From assembly GCF_000949865.1 (NCBI RefSeq), contig NZ_JWJH01000005.1, forward strand, positions 1 to 64,000: a stretch of 64,000 nt of DNA, read 5' to 3'. The notes beneath the pieces were generated by a model. It was not told where the DNA came from, did not search any database, and saw only the letters and a program-made list of their open reading frames with translations. Below are positions 59,015-64,000 of this stretch, in pieces. The stretch's first letter is position 1. Each line of letters opens with the position of its first letter. The stretch comes from Rhizobium nepotum 39/7 (GTDB taxonomy: Bacteria > Pseudomonadota > Alphaproteobacteria > Rhizobiales > Rhizobiaceae). The translations under genes were made by a program, and so were the position numbers.

Positions 59015-59179
59015 ATGAGCAGACGCATGGATAAATCCGGAATTCTCTTCGTGGCGCTTTTACTGGTGCTCGTGGCAATCGTTTTGAGCTTGGCGCTCGT
59101 CGAGGCCCCCCAGCAAAGTCCGGCGCTTCCTTCGAGCGAGGGATCACTGCTGCCGCCTGCAGCGACACCCGGACAATGA
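59015..59179 (+). CDS. Small single-pass membrane protein
   Basis: A 54-residue frame begins MSRRMDKSG and continues with one strongly hydrophobic segment (ILFVALLLVLVAIVLSLALV) followed by a short Pro/Ser/Ala-rich tail. Such length and topology fit the many small membrane proteins of bacteria. The ribosome site is weak (AACCGGAC), and ATG 59027 (MDKSGIL) is an alternative start. I rate it plausible rather than certain. Confidence 0.5.
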   Translation: MSRRMDKSGILFVALLLVLVAIVLSLALVEAPQQSPALPSSEGSLLPPAATPGQ

Positions 59180-59225
59180 TTTGCAAACCGGGAACACGAC
59201 GCGCCGCCTGCTTGGCTCGGCGGGA

Positions 59226-59253
59226 TTGACGGCCTTTTTCAAAACGCTATAAA
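59226..59253 (+). promoter_or_regulatory. Sigma-70 promoter of tRNA-Ser
   Basis: TTGACG, a 16-base spacer and TATAAA lie 14 bases before the tRNA 5' end, a strong match. Confidence 0.75.
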
Positions 59254-59267
59254 GCCTCATCACCGAA

Positions 59268-59357
59268 GGATGGGTGTCCGAGTGGTTTAAGGAACCGGTC
59301 TTGAAAACCGGCGTGCGTGAGAGCGTACCGTGGGTTCGAATCCCACCCCATCTGCCA
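59268..59357 (+). tRNA. tRNA-Ser (anticodon UGA)
   Basis: A 90-base class II tRNA. The acceptor stem GGATGGG pairs with CCCATCT, the anticodon stem CCGGT/ACCGG encloses CTTGAAA with anticodon UGA, a long variable arm (CGTGCGTGAGAGCGTACCG) is present, and CCA is encoded at 59355-59357. It reads UCA and related serine codons. No integrase or att-like repeat follows it. Confidence 0.97.
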
Positions 59358-59484
59358 TACAATTCCAAAAAGATGATTTGAAAACGCGAACGGGTGACTG
59401 TCTCGCCGTGTCGTGGTTTTGGCCTGGAAACTTATCAAGAATGAAGAAACCCGCCTTTCGACGGGCTCCATATTTCAAATCCAG

Positions 59485-59817
59485 TCAGATTTCCGGACAG
59501 CCCCGTTCGTTTGCGAATGTGACGCGCTCAGGTCCGCGGCGGGTAAAACCCTGGACCACGACTCGGCCGGGAGTGACACGTACGACTTCAGGGTCGCGCA
59601 GGCCGGATTCGCGGGCAGCAGCGCGGGCTTCGCGTTCGCTGCAGCCGCGCATGCGAGGCGGGCCACGGCGGTCCATGTCGCGATCGCGGATGACCGGGCG
59701 GACGCCGTCGGGGCCTATCCTCAACTCCATGTCCTGCGCGCCTGCCGGGATCGGCGCAGCGATGGATATCAGGGCGATGCCGAGCGCCAGACCCGTAGCT
59801 TTTATTGACTTGACCAT
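59485..59817 (-). CDS. Hypothetical exported protein
   Basis: The 110-residue protein has a signal peptide (MVKSIKATGLALGIALISI, cleavage near PAGA-QD) and a basic mature part rich in Arg, Asp and Pro (RDRDMDRRGPPRMRG, then GCSEREARAAARESGL and a final ERGCPEI, two cysteines). I do not know the family. ATG 59817 is preceded by an excellent GAGGGAGGAAACC site that is itself in a perfect hairpin (59819-59873). The open frame upstream to 59979 is not used because of that site. Confidence 0.75.
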   Translation of the reverse strand: MVKSIKATGLALGIALISIAAPIPAGAQDMELRIGPDGVRPVIRDRDMDRRGPPRMRGCSEREARAAARESGLRDPEVVRVTPGRVVVQGFTRRGPERVTFANERGCPEI

Positions 59818-59818
59818 G

Positions 59819-59873
59819 GTTTCCTCCCTCAGCCGAAAACCGGCGGAAGCTTGCTTGTTTGCGGGGAGGAAAC
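59819..59873 (-). promoter_or_regulatory. Ribosome-site-sequestering hairpin
   Basis: On the minus-strand RNA, GTTTCCTCCC (59873-59864) is the perfect complement of GGGAGGAAAC (59828-59819), which is the Shine-Dalgarno sequence ending one base before the ATG of the exported protein. The loop of about 35 bases contains its own small GC hairpin. Pairing would hide the ribosome site, the usual layout of an RNA thermometer or other translational switch. The remaining 59874-60139 has no gene. Confidence 0.65.
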
Positions 59874-60139
59874 GCGGCGGCCCTCCATTTGTTCCGTCGA
59901 GGCGAACACCGGGAGAGAGGGACGACTGCGGGCACATGGCGCTTTCAGTGTTGCGGAAAAGACATAAATCATTAACCACGTTCGTTACAATTTTATCGAT
60001 TTTGCAGAAGCCGTTCGCATTTTCGCCATGTTATGCACAAGATTAAGCGACTGTTAGGTGCTTCGATGGCAGGGGCAAGGCAATCGAAGCGGAAGAGGGT
60101 GCGGTTCTCCGAGCCAGCAAGCAGCGTGGGGCAAACGAT

Positions 60140-61228
60140 TTGAAATCTACGGTCAAGAAACTCGGCATCAACGCCAGATCGGGCGTGAAGTGGCTTGCAA
60201 TTTCCGTGCTTTGCGCCGCGACAGCTTCGTGTTCCACCACATCCGAGACCAAACCGAAGCAGAAACGCAGCAAGGAATATTTTTCCGAATCGGAATATGG
60301 CGTGAAAGCCAGCCCGCGTGTGGCCGATGGCCAGAACATTCCCAAGGGTGGCGGGCGCGAATTGGTCGGCAATGCCTATACCGTCAAGGGCCGCCGTTAT
60401 TTTCCGAAAGAAGAGCCGGGTTACAACAAGACCGGTCTTGCCTCCTGGTACGGGTCCGCGTTCCACGGCCGCCTGACGGCAAATGGCGAGGTCTACGACA
60501 AAGAACACCTTTCCGCCGCACATCCGACATTCCCCCTACCGAGCTATGCGCGTATCACCAACGTGGAAAACGGCGCTTCGGTTCTGGTGCGCGTCAACGA
60601 TCGCGGGCCGTTCCATGCGGGCCGCCTGATCGACGTTTCCAGCAAGACGGCCGATCTACTCGATATGAAGACGACCGGAACGGCGAATGTGCGGGTGCAA
60701 TATGCCGGCCGCGCGCCGCTTGACGGTCACGACATGCCCTATCTGATGGCGTCCTATATTCCGAAGGGCTCGCGCTCTCCGGGCGTCGCGCCGGAAGGGC
60801 AGATCGCCACAGGCGTGATGGTGGCTTCGGCTTCCCCGAATTTCGTGCCGGCTCAAGATTCGGGCCGTAGCTATGGCGGCTCCGCCCAGACGGCTCTGGT
60901 GGGCTCCAGGAAGAATGCGGCGCTTCAGGCCATGCCACTAGTCAATGGCCCTGCGCCGTCGTTCGAGCAATTTGCGGTTCTGCCGGAAATCGGTCCGTTC
61001 CTCGCCGAGCGTCCGGAGGGCAATTTCATCCATCAGCCGGCAGCGCCTGGCGGCAACTATCTGCGCGTGCCGACACCATCTTCCAAATACGCGGCCGCCT
61101 ATTCCGAGGAATCGTCTGCCGTTTCCAAGACCTCGCGCGCCTTCGACAGCGTTCTCGTCGATCGGGGAGCGCTTAACGAGCAGTCCATATTGGCCCATGT
61201 GAAGCGTCAGCAGACAGCATCACGCTGA
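60140..61228 (+). CDS. rlpA: Septal ring lytic transglycosylase RlpA-family lipoprotein
   Basis: The 362-residue protein has a lipoprotein signal (SVLCAATASC, Cys31) and a double-psi beta-barrel domain (residues about 95-180) with GLASWYGSAFHGRLTANGE and the catalytic Asp in RVNDRGPFHAGRLIDVS. Family members cleave naked glycan at the septum in Pseudomonas. No C-terminal SPOR domain is visible here; instead the tail is long and low-complexity. TTG start (60140), with GGGGCAAACGA before it. It opens the rlpA-dac-tmk-holB gene string. Confidence 0.88.
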   Translation: MKSTVKKLGINARSGVKWLAISVLCAATASCSTTSETKPKQKRSKEYFSESEYGVKASPRVADGQNIPKGGGRELVGNAYTVKGRRYFPKEEPGYNKTGLASWYGSAFHGRLTANGEVYDKEHLSAAHPTFPLPSYARITNVENGASVLVRVNDRGPFHAGRLIDVSSKTADLLDMKTTGTANVRVQYAGRAPLDGHDMPYLMASYIPKGSRSPGVAPEGQIATGVMVASASPNFVPAQDSGRSYGGSAQTALVGSRKNAALQAMPLVNGPAPSFEQFAVLPEIGPFLAERPEGNFIHQPAAPGGNYLRVPTPSSKYAAAYSEESSAVSKTSRAFDSVLVDRGALNEQSILAHVKRQQTASR

Positions 61229-61305
61229 CGGGTTGAAGGATTTGCGGTCGTCTCGTGCTTTCAGTGCGAGTGGCGGGTTACGGCAGGGCAAAATTGGGCG
61301 GTTTC

Positions 61306-62478
61306 ATGCGCAAAGCCATTCATCGCTCTTTTTGTTCGGTCGCTGCGGCGGCAGTCTTTGCACTTTTCGGCAATGGTTCGGCGCAATCGCAAACAGCGCC
61401 TTTCATCGCCAAGGCTGAACAGGCCTATATGATCGATGCCGAAACCGGCACGGTGCTGCTTTCCCAAAATGAAAACCAGTCCTTTCCGCCTGCTTCGCTC
61501 GCCAAGTTGATGACGGTGGAGGTGGTGCTGGATGCGCTGGCCAAAGGGCAGGTGACACCTGAGACGGCTTATCCCGTTTCGGAATATGCTTGGCGGACGG
61601 GCGGCGCGCCCTCGCGAACCTCGACCATGTTTGCAGCGCTTAAATCCTCCGTCAGCATCAATGATCTCCTGACCGGAATTGTCGTGCAGAACGCCAATGA
61701 CGGCTGCATCATCGTAGCCGAAGGCATGGCCGGGTCCGATCCCGCCTTTGCCAAGCGCATGACGGCGCGGGCGGGCGAACTTGGCATGGGCAGCAGCACC
61801 TTCGCCAATTCGACGGGGCTTCCCGATCCGGGCAATCAGACGAACGCGAAGGACATGGTGCTTCTCGCCCGGCATCTGCGCGATACCTATCCCGACCGAT
61901 ATGAGCTTTTCACCAGGCCGGATTTCGAATGGAACCGGATTTTCCAACGCAACAAGAACACGCTGCTTATGCCGGGCAGCGGCATAGACGGTCTCGGACT
62001 TGGTTTTGCGGAAGGCAGCGGTTTCGCAGCCGTGGTTTCGTCCGAGCGCGATGGACGCCGGGTTTATCTGGCACTTGCCGGCATCGCCGATGACAAGACG
62101 CGGCAGGAAGAGGCCCGCCGGGTGGTGGACTGGGGGCTGACTGCCTTCGAAAAACGCCATCTTTTCGCGAGAGACGAAGCTGTCGGTTCCGTCAGCGTTT
62201 ATGGCGGCGATGTCTCGCATATCGACCTGTCAGCGAAAGAAGACGTCAGCGTGCTGGTGCCGGTCAACAATCCGGAGCGGATTTCCGGGCGGATCGTTTA
62301 TCGCTGGCCGTTGAATGCGCCGTTGGACAGCGGCGCAAATGCCGGAACGCTGAAAATTTATTCCGGCGAGCGTCTGTTGCGAGAAGTGCCGCTTTATACG
62401 AAGGCGGCGGTCGGCAAGGGCACGCTGACCCAGAATGCGGCAGGTGCGCTCAAGGAATTGCTGCTGTTCTGGCTTTGA
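61306..62478 (+). CDS. DacC-type D-alanyl-D-alanine carboxypeptidase with altered motifs
   Basis: The 390-residue protein is a penicillin-binding DD-carboxypeptidase homologue with a signal peptide (SVAAAAVFALFGNGSAQSQ). Ser64-Leu-Ala-Lys67 is intact. However, the second motif reads Asn129-Ala-Asn131 (VVQNANDGC) rather than Ser-x-Asn, and the expected KTG reads Gly231-Leu-Gly233 (IDGLGLGFAEGSGF). Activity may be reduced or altered. ATG 61306 (MRKAIHRS) is chosen; the open frame from 61255 is not signal-like. It lies between rlpA and tmk. Confidence 0.85.
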   Translation: MRKAIHRSFCSVAAAAVFALFGNGSAQSQTAPFIAKAEQAYMIDAETGTVLLSQNENQSFPPASLAKLMTVEVVLDALAKGQVTPETAYPVSEYAWRTGGAPSRTSTMFAALKSSVSINDLLTGIVVQNANDGCIIVAEGMAGSDPAFAKRMTARAGELGMGSSTFANSTGLPDPGNQTNAKDMVLLARHLRDTYPDRYELFTRPDFEWNRIFQRNKNTLLMPGSGIDGLGLGFAEGSGFAAVVSSERDGRRVYLALAGIADDKTRQEEARRVVDWGLTAFEKRHLFARDEAVGSVSVYGGDVSHIDLSAKEDVSVLVPVNNPERISGRIVYRWPLNAPLDSGANAGTLKIYSGERLLREVPLYTKAAVGKGTLTQNAAGALKELLLFWL

Positions 62479-62615
62479 TGCCGCTCCCGCAACCCGCAAC
62501 TTTCCCTATGCTTTTGTTCAGGCACCGGATTTTCTGAAAAGCGCTTCACACTTTTCGGTTCGATGCTGTAAACAGGCATTTCAATATTTCTGAGAATTCC
62601 TCACAGGACGTGACA

Positions 62616-63290
62616 TTGGCCGAAAAGACCGGATTGTTCATCAGCTTCGAGGGCGGCGAGGGTGCCGGCAAGTCGACGCAGATTCGCACGCTTGCCGAGG
62701 CGCTTCGCGGCCGTGGTTTCGATGTGGTCGTGACGCGTGAGCCAGGCGGCTCACCGGGGGCGGAGGCCGTGCGACATGTTCTCCTGTCGGGTGCTGCCGA
62801 ATCCTTCGGCGTGCGCATGGAGGCGATTCTTTTCGCGGCGGCGCGCAACGACCATGTCGAGGAAGTCATTCGCCCGGCACTGGAGAAGGGCGCAATCGTG
62901 CTCTGCGACCGGTTTCTTGATTCCTCGCGTGTCTATCAGGGCACGACCGGCAATCTGGAGCCGGATTTCATCGAGACGCTGCAACGCGTTGCGATCGATG
63001 GCGTCGTGCCGGAACTGACATTGATCTTCGACATTGCCGCCGAAAAGGGTCTTGCCCGCGCCAGAAATCGTGCGGATGAGGGGGCGACGCCGGACCGGTT
63101 CGAAAAAGAGGAAATCGAGACCCACGAGAAGCGGCGGGAGGCCTATCTGGACATCGCGCTAGCCGAGCCGCGTCGCTGCCGGATCGTCAATGCCGACCAG
63201 CCGGCAGAAAAGGTGACGGAAGACGTCATGTCCTTTGTCGAGCCACTGCTCGAACGATTGGAAACTGCGACGGGCGCGGAGCATGAGTGA
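62616..63290 (+). CDS. tmk: Thymidylate kinase
   Basis: The 224-residue enzyme phosphorylates dTMP to dTDP. It has the P-loop [11 protein letters not shown] (Lys19), the DRF motif [14 protein letters not shown] and the substrate lid [22 protein letters not shown] 62616 has AGGA at 7 bases; GTG 62610 is nearly against the ribosome site. Its end overlaps the holB start by 8 bases, so the two are translationally coupled. Confidence 0.95.
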   Translation: MAEKTGLFISFEGGEGAGKSTQIRTLAEALRGRGFDVVVTREPGGSPGAEAVRHVLLSGAAESFGVRMEAILFAAARNDHVEEVIRPALEKGAIVLCDRFLDSSRVYQGTTGNLEPDFIETLQRVAIDGVVPELTLIFDIAAEKGLARARNRADEGATPDRFEKEEIETHEKRREAYLDIALAEPRRCRIVNADQPAEKVTEDVMSFVEPLLERLETATGAEHE

Positions 63291-64000
63291 GGTTCAGGGC
63301 GTTCTCGAAGGCGCAATCGCGCCGCAGCAGAACACGAAACTTTTCGGGCACAAGGAAGTGGAAGCGTTTCTGGCGCAATCCTATCGTTCCGGCAAAGGCC
63401 ACCATGCCATTCTGATCGAAGGGCCGGAAGGCATCGGCAAGGCGACGCTTGCCTTTCGTTTCGCCAATCATGTGCTGAACCACCCCGATCCTGCCTCAGC
63501 ACCGGATTTCCTGGCCGATCCCGACCCTGAATCGCTTGTCAGCCGGCAGATCACCTCCGGTGCGTCGCATAATCTGCTGCATCTGACCCGTCCGGTGGAT
63601 GAAAAGACCGGCCGCGTCAAATCCGCTATTACGGTGGATGAGGTGCGGCGGGCAGGGCACTTCTTCTCGCAGACCTCGGGCACCGGCAACTGGCGGATCG
63701 TCATCATCGATCCAGCCGACGACCTCAACCGCAATGCCGCAAACGCCATTCTCAAAATACTGGAGGAGCCGCCCAAGCGGGCGATGTTCCTCGTTCTGTC
63801 GCATGCGCCGGGCAAATTGCTGCCAACTATCCGCTCGCGCTGCATGCCGCTCAGGCTGCTGCCGCTTTCGGATGCCGACATGGTGCAGAGCCTCGATCAT
63901 CTCGGCATCAGCGCCAGCGGCGAAAAACGCGACGTCCTGCTTTCCGGCTCCAAGGGCAGCGTCGCGCAGGCGCTGAAGCTGATGAATTACGGCGGCTCCG
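63283..64000 (+). CDS. holB: DNA polymerase III subunit delta' (partial)
   Basis: The first 239 residues of the clamp-loader subunit are present before the window ends. The Walker-A-like GPEGIGKAT (Lys53), the AAA module with [34 protein letters not shown] (split by the Walker B region) and the SRC motif [12 protein letters not shown] are visible. The zinc-binding cysteines of E. coli delta' are absent in the corresponding loop, as often in alphaproteobacteria. It overlaps tmk (ATGAGTGA). The 3' end lies outside the window. Confidence 0.93.
   Translation, partial: MSEVQGVLEGAIAPQQNTKLFGHKEVEAFLAQSYRSGKGHHAILIEGPEGIGKATLAFRFANHVLNHPDPASAPDFLADPDPESLVSRQITSGASHNLLHLTRPVDEKTGRVKSAITVDEVRRAGHFFSQTSGTGNWRIVIIDPADDLNRNAANAILKILEEPPKRAMFLVLSHAPGKLLPTIRSRCMPLRLLPLSDADMVQSLDHLGISASGEKRDVLLSGSKGSVAQALKLMNYGGS

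Noticed and set aside
59268..59484. Integrated element at tRNA-Ser
   Set aside because: No integrase, att-like direct repeat or foreign-looking genes follow the tRNA.

Overview
The window reads as a gene-dense, GC-rich stretch of an alphaproteobacterial chromosome, most likely Agrobacterium or a close Rhizobiaceae relative. The evidence is the four-gene general L-amino-acid ABC operon (aapJQMP), a SecD-SecF fusion, a GAAC-N7-GAAC (alphaproteobacterial LexA) box between uvrA and ssb, complex I assembly-factor homologues behind secDF, a LiuR-like MerR regulator, and a rhizobial-type palindromic interspersed repeat. Genus is inferred from protein style and gene order, without a database search. 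I see no prophage, integrase, insertion sequence or CRISPR array; this is core chromosome with a few accessory islets.

Layout. 1-575: a direct duplication carrying two identical tRNA-Glu(UUC) genes, each with its own promoter. 0.8-5.1 kb: aapJQMP on the minus strand, with a hairpin between aapJ and aapQ. 5.4-10.4 kb: metC, an FAD monooxygenase with a small zinc-finger protein, an alpha/beta hydrolase, cysE and a DUF3126 protein. 10.4-12.8 kb: glutathione-independent formaldehyde dehydrogenase and a DUF815 ATPase. 13.0-17.3 kb: yajC, secDF, then NDUFAF3-like and NDUFAF6-like genes. 17.4-23.3 kb: membrane protein, DMT transporter, alcohol dehydrogenase, lipB, tRNA-Leu(GAG), a tiny lipoprotein, a PAS protein, a 55-residue membrane protein and OsmC. 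22.8-25.95 kb (minus): a YdeP/FdhF-type molybdopterin oxidoreductase, a 100-residue helix-turn-helix-like protein and a peptide-deformylase-like protein whose metal site is eroded.

26.3-34.3 kb: mgtE, a MerR regulator with its own operator, a DUF1624 membrane protein with a Cys-rich tail, DUF599, cobP, SRPBCC and VOC proteins, gnd, and an RcnB-like protein. 34.4-39.7 kb: aldo/keto reductase, then a divergent beta-mannosidase/LacI pair over an AT-rich intergenic region. 39.7-42.9 kb: the zinc uptake locus znuA <-> znuC-znuB-zur with a Zur-box candidate. 42.9-52.3 kb: gamma-carbonic anhydrase, FAH-family hydrolase, dusA, DUF72, uvrA/ssb sharing an SOS box, an HPP-CBS protein and MarC. 52.4-64.0 kb: gyrA, dacF with SPOR, several small hypothetical genes, a candidate small RNA, tRNA-Ser(UGA), an exported protein whose ribosome binding site lies in a perfect hairpin, then rlpA, a second dac gene with altered catalytic motifs, tmk, and holB running off the end.

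The best leads are the unannotated minus-strand small RNA candidate at 58751-58821, the Shine-Dalgarno-sequestering hairpin at 59819-59873, the operon pairing a formate-dehydrogenase-like enzyme with a deformylase-like protein that has lost metal ligands, the twin-CX3C tail on the DUF1624 protein, and the LiuR-like regulator next to a near-perfect dyad. Nothing here is a clearly new multi-gene defence or mobile system.
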